Source of the DNA: Bacteroidales bacterium
Lineage (GTDB): Bacteria > Bacteroidota > Bacteroidia > Bacteroidales > UBA932
Reading direction: 5' to 3'
NCBI GenBank assembly: GCA_017483985.1
Contig: JAFUUB010000030.1
Span: 1 to 24,684, forward strand
Length of the DNA: 24,684 nucleotides
Each line of letters begins with the position of its first letter. Within the stretch, counting starts at the first letter, position 1. The notes beneath the pieces are model-generated. The model did no database searches. It worked only from the letters and a program-made list of their open reading frames with translations, and was not told where the DNA came from. This document shows positions 1-10,351 of the stretch, piece by piece. A program made the position numbers and the translations under genes.

Positions 1-2523
1 GCCGGGGAATACTGGCGGGTCATGCCGACCTGGACGGGGAAAACCTTTTTCTTCGACAGGGACAAACTCTACCAATATACGAAAGACGGACTGTTCCAGG
101 AGATTCCGGTCGTCCTTTCCGCGCCCAATTCCCTGACCGAAGACAAACAGGGGCGGATTTGGATCGGCACCTCCAATTCCGGACTCGTCTGCTATGATCC
201 CCTCCGCCAGGCGACCACCGAAATCACGACAAAAGACGGGTTGCCCGACAACGCCATCCGCTCCGTCGTCCCCAACGACTACGGCGTCTGGGTCAGCATG
301 CGCAACGAAATCGCCTTTGTCAGCAACGACCTGGCGGATATCATCCGCTATTCCCCCGGTGAAGGAGAGACGGTCGACTTCGCCAACAACGCCTTCGTAC
401 GCACCGAAAGCGGAGACATCCTGTTCGGCGCCAACGAGCACGTCATGGTCCTCCACCCCAAACGCATCACACGGACAGGCTCGGTTCCGACCTCATTGGA
501 CGCCCTGCTGGTCAACAACCGGTCCATGGAGATTCCGGAGGGGGAATTGATACTGGACCACACGCAGGACCTGGTCGTCTTCTACTATTCCGCCCTGGAT
601 TTCGACCATGGAAACCAGCTGTCTTACGAGCACCGGCTGGTCGGTCATGACAACCAATGGATCAAGGCCGGGCAGTCCCACCGGGCATTTTACTCCAACC
701 TATCTCCTGGGAAATACCGCTTCCTGGTCAAGGTCCAGACGCCGGACGGCACCTGGCAGGAAGAGCAGGAGCTGCTTCACATCCGGATCAAGCCGGCACC
801 CTGGCTTTCCTGGCCGGCCAAAGTCGCCTATGTGCTGGCCGGCCTGTGTCTGCTGGCCTTGCTGATCTGGCTGGCTGAGCGTTCGCGCAGCAGCAAGGAG
901 CGGGCGGAAAGGGCGGAACTGGAAAAGAGCCTCGGCGAACAGATGAGCCGCGACAAGACGGATTTCTTCATGAACATTTCCCATGAATACCGCACCCCGC
1001 TCTCGCTGATCTATGGTCCCGCCCGTGAACTGGCCCGCAACAACAGCCTCGATGCACACGACCGCCACCTGGTCCGCCTGATCGAACGGAACACGGAAAA
1101 GATGATGACCCTGACCGAACAGGTCGTCAACTTCGACAAATTCTCCCGTTCCTCCGACCACCTGGCCGTCCTCCGTACCGACCTGGGCCAGAAGCTGGCC
1201 GGCATCATCGGCAATTTCGAATACATCCGGGAGCAGCGGAGCCTGGACATCCGCACCAATTTCCCGGAGAACACGATTGTCTGGTGCGACCGGGACAAGA
1301 TCGAGAAGATCTTCTTCAACCTGCTCAGCAATGCCGTCAAATACACCCCGGACGGCGGCAGCATCCACGTCCGGCTGGAAGAGGTGGCGGCTTCCGACGT
1401 CCGCACGCGGTATGACCTGCCTGCGACGGAATACGACGGCAACTACGCGGAAGTGACGGTCAGCGATTCCGGCATCGGCATCGACCAGGAGAAGATCGAC
1501 CGGATCTTCCAACGCTACGAACGGATCGGGCAGAAGGTCGGCGACAAGGTTCCGGAAGGCCTTGGGATCGGTCTCAACCACGTCCTGTACCTCGTTGGCC
1601 TGCACCGCGGAGCCATCCACGTCCATTCCAACGAGGAGGCGGGGACCACCTTCTCCTTCGTCATTCCGGCACAGAAAGACGCCTATTCCGGCGAGGATAT
1701 CTGGCGGGAAGTCCCGGTGGAAGCAAGCGGCAAGATCTCCGAAGCCGTTCCCATGGTCTCGACCGGGAAAGACCGGTCGCTGCTCATCGTCGAAGACCAT
1801 GACGAGATGCGCTCCTACCTGCACGGGCTCTTCCATACCTCCTACAACGTCATGCTCGCATCCGACGGCGAAGAGGCGCTCCGTTTCATCCAGATCAGCG
1901 CACCGGACATCATCATCAGCGATATCATGATGCCGTACAAGGACGGCCTGCAGCTCTGCCGCGAACTCAAGGAAAGCCCGGAATACTGCCACCTGCCCAT
2001 TATCCTGCTGACGGCCAAGACGGAAATGACCGAACGCCTCGAAGGCCTGGGGCTCGGCGCCGACGCCTACCTGGCCAAACCCTTTGACCCGAAGTATCTC
2101 CAGACCCTGGTGCAGAACCTGCTGGACAACCGGCAGCGCATCCAGAAGGCGCTGGGCGACAAGACCGCGGACCAGATCGGGACGGTCCTTCAGGACCTCC
2201 CCGTCGGCACCCACGACAAGGCGTTCATCGAGAAATTGTACGGACTGATTGAAGAACACCTGGCCGAGGAAGAATTCAATGTCTCCTCCCTGGCCGGCAT
2301 GATGGGCATGAGCCGCAGCGGACTGTTCTCCAAGGTCAAGGCCCTGACGGGCCAGTCCCCGCAGGAATTCCTGACCGGCTACCGGCTGACCCGGGCCCGG
2401 GAGCTCCTGCTGACCCACGAATTCAACATCAGCGAGGTCGCCTATAAGGTCGGCTTCTCGACCCTCAACGGTCTCTCACGGGCCTTCAAGAACAAATACG
2501 GAGTGCCGCCCAGCGCCATTTAA
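1..2523 (+). CDS. Hybrid two-component system regulator (HTCS), 5'-truncated by the window edge
   Basis: The reading frame is open to base 1, so the first in-frame Met (base 22) is internal and the true start lies upstream. Residues here count from that Met. In order I see the last beta-propeller repeats of a periplasmic sensor (about 1-150), a Y_Y_Y domain (about 184-258), one membrane helix (about 265-285), a HisKA helix with phospho-acceptor His321 in an NISHEYRTPL motif, a HATPase domain (N box from Asn433, DSGIGI from Asp482, GLGIGL 513-518), a receiver domain (acidic pair at 591-594, phospho-acceptor Asp634, Lys686), and a C-terminal AraC-type HTH (about 730-833). The family senses oligosaccharides in the periplasm and directly activates glycan-utilisation genes in Bacteroidota. 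All catalytic residues are present. It converges on the esterase gene 43 bp downstream. The ligand and the target genes cannot be read from this window. Confidence 0.95.
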   Translation, partial: AGEYWRVMPTWTGKTFFFDRDKLYQYTKDGLFQEIPVVLSAPNSLTEDKQGRIWIGTSNSGLVCYDPLRQATTEITTKDGLPDNAIRSVVPNDYGVWVSMRNEIAFVSNDLADIIRYSPGEGETVDFANNAFVRTESGDILFGANEHVMVLHPKRITRTGSVPTSLDALLVNNRSMEIPEGELILDHTQDLVVFYYSALDFDHGNQLSYEHRLVGHDNQWIKAGQSHRAFYSNLSPGKYRFLVKVQTPDGTWQEEQELLHIRIKPAPWLSWPAKVAYVLAGLCLLALLIWLAERSRSSKERAERAELEKSLGEQMSRDKTDFFMNISHEYRTPLSLIYGPARELARNNSLDAHDRHLVRLIERNTEKMMTLTEQVVNFDKFSRSSDHLAVLRTDLGQKLAGIIGNFEYIREQRSLDIRTNFPENTIVWCDRDKIEKIFFNLLSNAVKYTPDGGSIHVRLEEVAASDVRTRYDLPATEYDGNYAEVTVSDSGIGIDQEKIDRIFQRYERIGQKVGDKVPEGLGIGLNHVLYLVGLHRGAIHVHSNEEAGTTFSFVIPAQKDAYSGEDIWREVPVEASGKISEAVPMVSTGKDRSLLIVEDHDEMRSYLHGLFHTSYNVMLASDGEEALRFIQISAPDIIISDIMMPYKDGLQLCRELKESPEYCHLPIILLTAKTEMTERLEGLGLGADAYLAKPFDPKYLQTLVQNLLDNRQRIQKALGDKTADQIGTVLQDLPVGTHDKAFIEKLYGLIEEHLAEEEFNVSSLAGMMGMSRSGLFSKVKALTGQSPQEFLTGYRLTRARELLLTHEFNISEVAYKVGFSTLNGLSRAFKNKYGVPPSAI

Positions 2524-2566
2524 GGCCGGACGGCACCCGTCAGATTAGATTACCAAGAGCTGACTT

Positions 2567-3967
<1,401 letters not shown>

Positions 3968-4045
3968 TCATTTTTTCAGACCCACAGGATTAAACCTATA
4001 CCTGAGATTCCCGTCAAAAGAATTGTTGAAATAAGTACAGTTTTT

Positions 4046-7006
4046 ATGAAGACCTTCACCAGGCAACTCATTCTCACCCTCGCCATGGCGCTGTGCAGCG
4101 CCGGCGCATTCGCCCAAAACATCAAGATCAAGCTCCAGGACGCCTCCACCGGAGAGGCGGTCGGCTTCGCCACCGTGTCCCTGACCGTCCCGGGCCGGAC
4201 CAATGCGTACAAGTATGTCCTCACCGATGACAAGGGCGCGGGTACCTTTGAAAGCGTGCGCAAAGGCACGTATCAGGTCAAGGCGGAGCTCCTCGGCTAC
4301 AAACCCTACAGCAAAACCGTCGAATTTGACGGCAAGAACGACCTGGATCTCGGGACCGTCAAACTGGAGGTCGATGCGGAAGCCCTCGAGGCGGCCCGCG
4401 TCTCCGACGTCGGCAACCCGATCATCATCAAGAAAGACACCATTGAATATAATGCCGAGTCCTTCAAGACAACCGAAAACGACATGCTCGAGGACCTGCT
4501 GAAAAAGCTCCCGGGCGTCGAAATCGGCGATGACGGCTCGATCACCGTCAACGGCAAGACCATCGACAAGATCACCGTCGGCGGCAAGACCTTCTTCCAG
4601 AACGACCCGACGATGGCCTCCAAGAACCTGCCGGCCAAGATGATCAAGAAGCTCAAGGTCATCCGCAAGAAGAGTGAGCAGGCCGAATTCACCGGCATCG
4701 ACGACGGGACGGAGGAAAACGTCCTCGACCTGTCCGTCCAGGACAACATGATGGACGGCTGGATCGGCAACATCACCGCCGGCGGCGGCCATGACATCCC
4801 CGAGAAGGGCGTCTACAACGACACCGACCACAAATGGACCGAAGAAGGCTGGCGCTTCACGGAGAATTCCATGCTGGCCCGCTTCTCCACCGGCAAGCAG
4901 ATTGCCCTCATCACCAATGCCAACAATGCCAACAGCATGGGCTTCGGCGGCCGGCAAGGCGGTTTCGGCGCCAACTTCGGCGGCTTCGGCGGCGGAGCCG
5001 GCGGCAACGGTATCACGACCTCCTGGATGATCGGTGCCAACGGCGCCATCGACCTGCTGGACGACAAGATGAACCTCACCGGCAACTATGCCTACAACGG
5101 CGCCGACAACGACGTGCAGCGCGAGAGCTACACGCTCAACTACCTGGCGGACGGCTCCCAGATTGCCAACACCTCCAACAGTTTCAGCCAGAGCAACAAC
5201 GACGGCCACCGCTTCGGCCTGCGGCTGGAGCACAAGTTCTCCAACAGCGCCTCCCTCCTCTTCGAGCCGCAGATCAACTTCGGTACGAACCACAATGTCT
5301 CCGGTTCCGACCAGTTGCGCGAGAACATTATTGACGGGGTCTCCACCAAAGCGAGCGAAGGCTTTACTTCCGGATTGTCCGACGGCAGGAACCTGTCCAC
5401 CAGCGGCCGCCTCCTCTGGCGCCAGCGCCTCGGCATCCCGGGCCGTACTATGACCGTCAACCTCAACTACAGCTTCTCCAACAGCGATACCGACGGCTTC
5501 AACCAGTCCCTGACCAGCAGCTATTTCGGAGACACGCGAGATGATGCCATCATCAACCAGCGTTACGAGCAGAACTCCAAGAACGCCTCCCTCGGCGCCA
5601 CGGTTACCTATACTGAACCGCTCGGCAACAATTTCTACGTGGAAGGCAACTACTCCTATACCTGGAACCGTTCCTCCTCTTACAAGGATACCTACAACAG
5701 CGGCTCCAACCCGGATCCGTTCACCGGCGGCGCCAGCCAGTACAGCCGCAGCGGCGAGACGTTCGACCCGACCTACTCCAACAGCATCATCAACCGGAAC
5801 AACAACCAGACCATCGGTGCCAACCTGCTGTATCAGAATACCAAACTGAACGCCCAGGTCGGTATCAGCCTCCTGCCGACGCACACGTACAATTCCACGA
5901 CCCGTAACGGCGAAGAAAAGACCTATGACAACAAGGTTCTGAACTTCTCCCCACGCATCATGGTCCGCTACAACTATAGCGACTACACCAACTGGATGAT
6001 CCGTTACAACGGCCGTTCCAGCCAGCCGTCCGTCAGCCAGCTCATGCCGGTTCCGGACAACAGCAACCCGCTGAGCATCAGCTTTGGTAACCCTTACCTC
6101 AAGCCGTATTTCAGCCATAGCGCCAACGTGGAGTTCCGCCACAGCAATACGCAGAACTTCTCCTCCCTGACCGTGAATGCCAACGGCGGCATGGTCACCA
6201 ACCCCATCAGCAACACGACCTGGTACGCAACCAACTCCGGCCAGTATTCCTATCCGGTCAACGCCCCGAACTCCTACAACGGCGGTCTGCGGATCAACTA
6301 CAATACCCCGATTCTCCACTCCGACTACTTCACGCTCCGCACCGGCGGCAACGCCAACTACTCCCAGTCCTCCAACTACGTGGAGAAGGAACGCGGCAGC
6401 ATCGACATGACCCGCTATTACAACGACGGGGAATTCGACTACGAACTCTTCCACAACGACTATGAGGATCTCGGAGCCAGCAAGGATTTCATCACCAACA
6501 AGATGCAGTCCCTGAACTTCTCCGGCAATCTCAACCTCGTCTTCCGCAACGATTATTGGGAAGTGACCCTTGGCGGCCGCACCAGCGCCCGCAAGTCCTG
6601 GTACACCGTTTCCACCGGCGCCTCCACGAACATGACCTGGAACAACCGGGCCTCCCTCGAAATCGAGTGGACCCCGCTCGGCGGCTGGACCATCAACCCG
6701 ACCTACAACTACGTCTGGTACAACGGCTACACCACGACCCAGGATCCGGAGCACCTGCTCAACCTGACCATCAGCAAGACCCTCGGTTCCTTCACCGTCG
6801 GCCTGCGCGGCTACGACCTGCTGAACCAGGCCAAGACCCTCAACATCAGCGAGTCCGGCAACTACTACTCCGAGTCCCGCACCAACATGCTCGGACGCTA
6901 TGTCCTGCTGACGGTTTCCTACCGCTTCGGTTCCTTCGGCGGACGCCGGATGGGTGGTGGACGCGGCATGGGCGGCTTCGGCGGCGGCCGTGGCGGACGG
7001 TTCTAG
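4046..7006 (+). CDS. Outer-membrane beta-barrel protein, OMP_b-brl_3/TonB-receptor-like, Gly-rich
   Basis: A 986-residue protein with a signal peptide (1-24, ending AGAFAQ). A carboxypeptidase-regulatory-like beta-sandwich follows (about 25-115), then a plug-like domain (about 130-240) with the family signatures DTIEYNAESFK, EDLLKKLPGVE, GGKTFFQNDP and KKSEQAEFTGIDDG. The rest is a long beta-barrel rich in alternating polar/aromatic strands. No SusC hallmarks and no SusD partner are present, so it is better placed with the outer-membrane beta-barrel family 3 proteins than with glycan importers. Two odd segments stand out: a Gly/Phe/Asn-rich insert at about 298-325, and a C-terminal tail (about 961-986) of GGR/GGF repeats after the apparent last strand (LLTVSYRF), which itself ends in Phe. 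The substrate is unknown. A strong terminator follows the gene. Confidence 0.88.
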   Translation: MKTFTRQLILTLAMALCSAGAFAQNIKIKLQDASTGEAVGFATVSLTVPGRTNAYKYVLTDDKGAGTFESVRKGTYQVKAELLGYKPYSKTVEFDGKNDLDLGTVKLEVDAEALEAARVSDVGNPIIIKKDTIEYNAESFKTTENDMLEDLLKKLPGVEIGDDGSITVNGKTIDKITVGGKTFFQNDPTMASKNLPAKMIKKLKVIRKKSEQAEFTGIDDGTEENVLDLSVQDNMMDGWIGNITAGGGHDIPEKGVYNDTDHKWTEEGWRFTENSMLARFSTGKQIALITNANNANSMGFGGRQGGFGANFGGFGGGAGGNGITTSWMIGANGAIDLLDDKMNLTGNYAYNGADNDVQRESYTLNYLADGSQIANTSNSFSQSNNDGHRFGLRLEHKFSNSASLLFEPQINFGTNHNVSGSDQLRENIIDGVSTKASEGFTSGLSDGRNLSTSGRLLWRQRLGIPGRTMTVNLNYSFSNSDTDGFNQSLTSSYFGDTRDDAIINQRYEQNSKNASLGATVTYTEPLGNNFYVEGNYSYTWNRSSSYKDTYNSGSNPDPFTGGASQYSRSGETFDPTYSNSIINRNNNQTIGANLLYQNTKLNAQVGISLLPTHTYNSTTRNGEEKTYDNKVLNFSPRIMVRYNYSDYTNWMIRYNGRSSQPSVSQLMPVPDNSNPLSISFGNPYLKPYFSHSANVEFRHSNTQNFSSLTVNANGGMVTNPISNTTWYATNSGQYSYPVNAPNSYNGGLRINYNTPILHSDYFTLRTGGNANYSQSSNYVEKERGSIDMTRYYNDGEFDYELFHNDYEDLGASKDFITNKMQSLNFSGNLNLVFRNDYWEVTLGGRTSARKSWYTVSTGASTNMTWNNRASLEIEWTPLGGWTINPTYNYVWYNGYTTTQDPEHLLNLTISKTLGSFTVGLRGYDLLNQAKTLNISESGNYYSESRTNMLGRYVLLTVSYRFGSFGGRRMGGGRGMGGFGGGRGGRF

Positions 7007-7044
7007 CGTGATTCGTCAGTCTCTAAGAATTAAATAAATAGCGA

Positions 7045-7080
7045 AAATGCCGTCATCAAAATAGATGACGGCATTTTTTT
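7045..7080 (+). terminator. Rho-independent terminator, possibly bidirectional
   Basis: A perfect 13-bp inverted repeat (AAATGCCGTCATC at 7045-7057, GATGACGGCATTT at 7064-7076) with a 6-nt loop is followed by a T run. It lies between the convergent outer-membrane protein gene and mrp. Flanking A's on the left give weak terminator potential in the opposite direction as well. Confidence 0.92.
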
Positions 7081-7117
7081 CATTTAACTAAATATCTGTT
7101 AGTTACAAAACACGGCC

Positions 7118-8176
7118 TTATACGGATTCGGCAAGCTTCTGCGCCAGCTCGAGGAAGGCCAGGCCGTCCGGGCGGGACGACAGGGCCGCCGGCTCGCCGG
7201 CATCGCCGCTCTGGCGGATGCTCTCGACGATCGGGATCTGGCCCAGCAGCGGAATGCCCAGGCGCTCGGCCATTTTCAGGCCGCCTTCCTTGCCGAAGAT
7301 ATAATACTTGTTCTGGGGCAGTTCCTCGGGCGTGAACCAGGCCATGTTCTCGACCAGGCCGAAAATCTTCCGGTTGACCTTTTCGTTGCGGAACATGTCC
7401 ACGCCTTTCTCGACGTCGGCCAGGGCCACCGCCTGCGGGGTCGTCACGATTACGGCGCCCTCCATCGGGATATCCCCGACCAGGGTGATGTGGATGTCGC
7501 CCGTTCCCGGGGGCATGTCCACCAGCAGGAAGTCCAGCGGGCCCCACTGGACCTGCAGGATCATCTGCTTGAGGGCGTTGCACGCCATCGGGCCGCGCCA
7601 GACCAGGGCCTGCCCCGGCTGGGCGAAATAGCCGATGCTCATCCACTTGACGCCATATTTCTCAATCGGCAGGATGGTCTTTTCATCCTCGGCCATCAGG
7701 GGCTGGGCGCCTTCCGTATCGGTCATCAGCGGAACGGACGGTCCGTAGACGTCCGCATCCGCCAGGCCGACCCGGTAGCCCAGGCGGGCCAGGGCGACGG
7801 CCAGGTTCACGGCCACCGTGGACTTGCCCACGCCGCCTTTGCCGGAAGCGATGCCGATGATGTGACGCACCTGCGCCACTTCATCCAGCGTCAAGTCGTT
7901 GACATTCTGCCGTTTCCTGGGCTCTTCCTCCTGCCGGACCACCGCTTTCACGTCGATCTCCGTTCCGCCGGGAAGGCCCCGGTACAGGGCCGCACGGGCG
8001 CTGCCGACCAGATATTCCGCCAGGGGATCCCGGCGTTTCGGGAACGCCAGTTCCACGGCGACCCGACCCTCGGAGACGGTCACGGCCGAGACCATGCCCA
8101 AATCCACGATGGTGCGGTCACCCTTGGCCGGGTGCCGCACCTCGCGAAGCAAATCAAGTATTTGGTTTTCAGTCAT
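7118..8176 (-). CDS. mrp: Mrp/ApbC/NBP35-family P-loop ATPase, Fe-S cluster carrier type
   Basis: A 352-residue cytoplasmic protein. Residues about 1-85 are a MIP18/DUF59 domain. Residues about 100-350 are a MinD-like ATPase with the deviant Walker A GKGGVGKST (112-120), DADVYGPS (140-147) and VDMPPGTGDIHITL (219-232). The family delivers Fe-S clusters to apoproteins. The C-terminal CxxC pair that ligates the bridging cluster in ApbC/NBP35 is missing: the matching region reads NMAWFTPEELPQNKYY, and the only cysteine in the whole protein is Cys199. I recall the same TPEELPxN form in other Bacteroidales, so this looks like a lineage trait rather than damage. It starts 30 bp after the S46 peptidase stop, with no promoter visible between them, so cotranscription is likely. 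Confidence 0.93.
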   Translation of the reverse strand: MTENQILDLLREVRHPAKGDRTIVDLGMVSAVTVSEGRVAVELAFPKRRDPLAEYLVGSARAALYRGLPGGTEIDVKAVVRQEEEPRKRQNVNDLTLDEVAQVRHIIGIASGKGGVGKSTVAVNLAVALARLGYRVGLADADVYGPSVPLMTDTEGAQPLMAEDEKTILPIEKYGVKWMSIGYFAQPGQALVWRGPMACNALKQMILQVQWGPLDFLLVDMPPGTGDIHITLVGDIPMEGAVIVTTPQAVALADVEKGVDMFRNEKVNRKIFGLVENMAWFTPEELPQNKYYIFGKEGGLKMAERLGIPLLGQIPIVESIRQSGDAGEPAALSSRPDGLAFLELAQKLAESV

Positions 8177-8206
8177 TATTAATGAAGTTTTTCATCCCGT
8201 GGCCGC

Positions 8207-10306
8207 TTATTTGCGGACCAGGTTCATCTCGTCGAGCAGGTAACCGGCGCCGCCGAACTTGTCCATCATGAACAGGACATAACGGATATCCACGCAGATG
8301 CAACGCTGCAGGTCCGGCTCGAACATCACATCGGAGCTCATGGACTCCCAGTTGCCGTCGAAGGCCAGGCCGATCAGTTCGCCATTGGCATTGAGCACCG
8401 GAGAGCCGGAGTTGCCGCCCGTGATGTCATTGTTGGTCAGGAAGCAGGTCGGCACGGAACCGTTCCAAGCATACTGGCCGAAATCCTTTGCCTTCCAGAG
8501 CTCTTTCAGGCGGGCCGGGACGAGGAACTCGTAATCATTCGGATTCTCCTTCTCCATGACGCCGTCCAGGGTCGTATAATGCTTGTAAACGACACCGTCC
8601 TTCGGGGCATAACCGCCCACGGTGCCATAGGTCAGGCGCATGGTCGAATTGGCATCCGGATAGGAAGCCTGGCCCGTGTTCCATTCCAGCAGGCCGGCCG
8701 TGAAGGCCGTCTGGGCAGCCGCTTCCTTCTCCTCGCCGGCGTACATGGCCGGATACTTGGCAACCGCCTTGTTCACGACGGCCGTCTGCAGGAGTGCGGC
8801 CGGGTCGTTGGAGACGATCTCCTCATAGGTTTTGCCGGCCTGGGCACGGAGTTTCTCCTCCGAAGCGAATGCCGTCTTGGCAAACAGTTCATCGACATAG
8901 GCCTGGAAATCCATGGTCGCATAATCGCCGATCTCATTCAGGTAGTTCTCCGGCTTGGCGTTCTCCCGGTAGAATTCCAGCATACGGACCGCCATCTTCT
9001 TCTCCAGCGGCTCGTTGAAATCCTTGAAGGCGCCGGCGGCGGCATTAATGGCCCGGTTCACGGATTCAGCCGGATCCTTGCCGGCCTGGATGTCGCGGCT
9101 GTAGGACTGGACGAAGCGGGAGAGCACGCTGATGGGGCCGATCGTATAGACCGACTCGGTCAGCAAGGTCACTTCCTCGGAAGGGGTCTTGGCGCCGGAT
9201 TCGACTTCGTCGATATCTTTCAGGGCATTGCCATATTTCTGGACACGGGCCGGATCGGCATTCACCCACTGCATGAAACGGGCTTCCTTCTCCTTTTCAC
9301 GGCCGATGATGTTCAGCTTGTCAAAGGCAAGGGCTTCGCCCTGCCATTTCTTCCAGCCGTTGGCCGAAGAAGCATATTTGTTCGCATACTGCAGACGGAC
9401 GGCCGGATCGGCCTCCATACCGGCGACCATGACGTCCTGACGGGCGGTACGGGCGGCCACGCGGATGGCATAGCCGTCCATCATGTTCTGCAGCTGGGTC
9501 GCGGTCTGGAAGCGCTGGGTGCTGCCCGGATAGCCCATGATGAAGGAGAAGTCACCCTCCTTGATACCCTTCAGGGAGATCTTCAGGGACTGCTTCGGAC
9601 GGAGCGGGACGTTGTCGGCGCTGTAGGCGGCCGGTTCATTGTCGCGGCCGGCATAGACGCGGAACATGGAGAAGTCTCCGGTGTGGCGGGGCCACTCCCA
9701 GTTGTCGGCTTCGCCGCCGAATTTACCGACCGCTACCGGCGGGGCACCGACGAAGCGAACATCCGTATAGGTCTTGTAGACAATCAGGTAGAAAACATTC
9801 TCATTGTAAAAGTCTTCCACCGTGGCCCGGCAGTTCGGATTGGCAGCCTCGGCGTTCTTGACGAGCGCCTCGGCGGCGGCCTCGCGGTTCTCCGCCTTCA
9901 GGATCGCATCCGTCACGTCGGTCATGCTCTCCATGAAAGTGACGGTCAGGCCCTGGCAAGGGAGTTCCTCGCCCCGGTTCATGGCCCAGTAGCCGTCTTC
10001 CAGGTAGTTGTGCTCAGGCGTCGAAAGACGCTGGATGCTGCTGTAGCCGCAGTGGTGGTTGGTCACCAGCAGGCCCTGGTCCGAGATGATTTCGCCGGTG
10101 CATCCGCCGCCGAAATGAACGATGGCATCCTTCAGGGAGGAGTGGTTGATGCTGTATATCTGCTCCGGGGAGAGTTTGCAGCCCAGTTCCTTCATCGGTT
10201 TGGCATTCATTTTCTTGAGCAGCGGCAGCAGCCACATGCCCTCATCCGCCCACGCGCCGGAGGCGAGCAGGGAAAACGCAGCAAGCGTACAAAGGATCTT
10301 TTTCAT
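8207..10306 (-). CDS. S46 family dipeptidyl-peptidase, DPP7 type
   Basis: A 699-residue exported serine peptidase. The signal peptide is MKKILCTLAAFSLLASGAWA, and the mature chain starts DEGMWLL, as is typical of S46. The triad is visible as His85 (TNHHCGY), Asp211 (NWEWPRHTGDF) and Ser633 (GGNSGSP). Family S46 releases dipeptides from peptide N-termini in the periplasm, important for bacteria that feed on peptides. The subsite residue that separates DPP7 from DPP11, 18 residues after the catalytic Ser, is Gly651 (AFDGNWE) rather than Arg. This predicts DPP7-like preference for hydrophobic P1 residues rather than Asp/Glu. Length is normal for the family. The gene follows rnhB by 45 bp, has its own promoter candidate, and is followed by mrp. 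Confidence 0.95.
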   Translation of the reverse strand: MKKILCTLAAFSLLASGAWADEGMWLLPLLKKMNAKPMKELGCKLSPEQIYSINHSSLKDAIVHFGGGCTGEIISDQGLLVTNHHCGYSSIQRLSTPEHNYLEDGYWAMNRGEELPCQGLTVTFMESMTDVTDAILKAENREAAAEALVKNAEAANPNCRATVEDFYNENVFYLIVYKTYTDVRFVGAPPVAVGKFGGEADNWEWPRHTGDFSMFRVYAGRDNEPAAYSADNVPLRPKQSLKISLKGIKEGDFSFIMGYPGSTQRFQTATQLQNMMDGYAIRVAARTARQDVMVAGMEADPAVRLQYANKYASSANGWKKWQGEALAFDKLNIIGREKEKEARFMQWVNADPARVQKYGNALKDIDEVESGAKTPSEEVTLLTESVYTIGPISVLSRFVQSYSRDIQAGKDPAESVNRAINAAAGAFKDFNEPLEKKMAVRMLEFYRENAKPENYLNEIGDYATMDFQAYVDELFAKTAFASEEKLRAQAGKTYEEIVSNDPAALLQTAVVNKAVAKYPAMYAGEEKEAAAQTAFTAGLLEWNTGQASYPDANSTMRLTYGTVGGYAPKDGVVYKHYTTLDGVMEKENPNDYEFLVPARLKELWKAKDFGQYAWNGSVPTCFLTNNDITGGNSGSPVLNANGELIGLAFDGNWESMSSDVMFEPDLQRCICVDIRYVLFMMDKFGGAGYLLDEMNLVRK

Positions 10307-10335
10307 TTCAGGTTGTATTTATATTCGTTTGAATG

Positions 10336-10343
10336 CAAATATA
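10336..10343 (-). promoter_or_regulatory. Consensus -7 box before the S46 peptidase gene
   Basis: The minus strand reads TATATTTG, a full match to TAnnTTTG, ending 29 nt before the start codon. The leader would be about 20-25 nt. The -33 region, 19-21 bp upstream inside the 3' end of rnhB, is only T-rich (no TTTG). It suggests the peptidase can be transcribed independently of rnhB. Confidence 0.6.
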
Positions 10344-10351
10344 ACCTTTTT

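Noticed and set aside
700..2418. 572-codon open frame antisense to the HTCS gene
   Set aside because: It is opposite intact kinase, receiver and HTH motifs and has no recognisable domain.
3968..6754. 928-codon open frame antisense to the outer-membrane protein gene
   Set aside because: It is antisense to a clearly homologous gene, rich in Val/Gly/Ala/Glu, and has no domain motifs.
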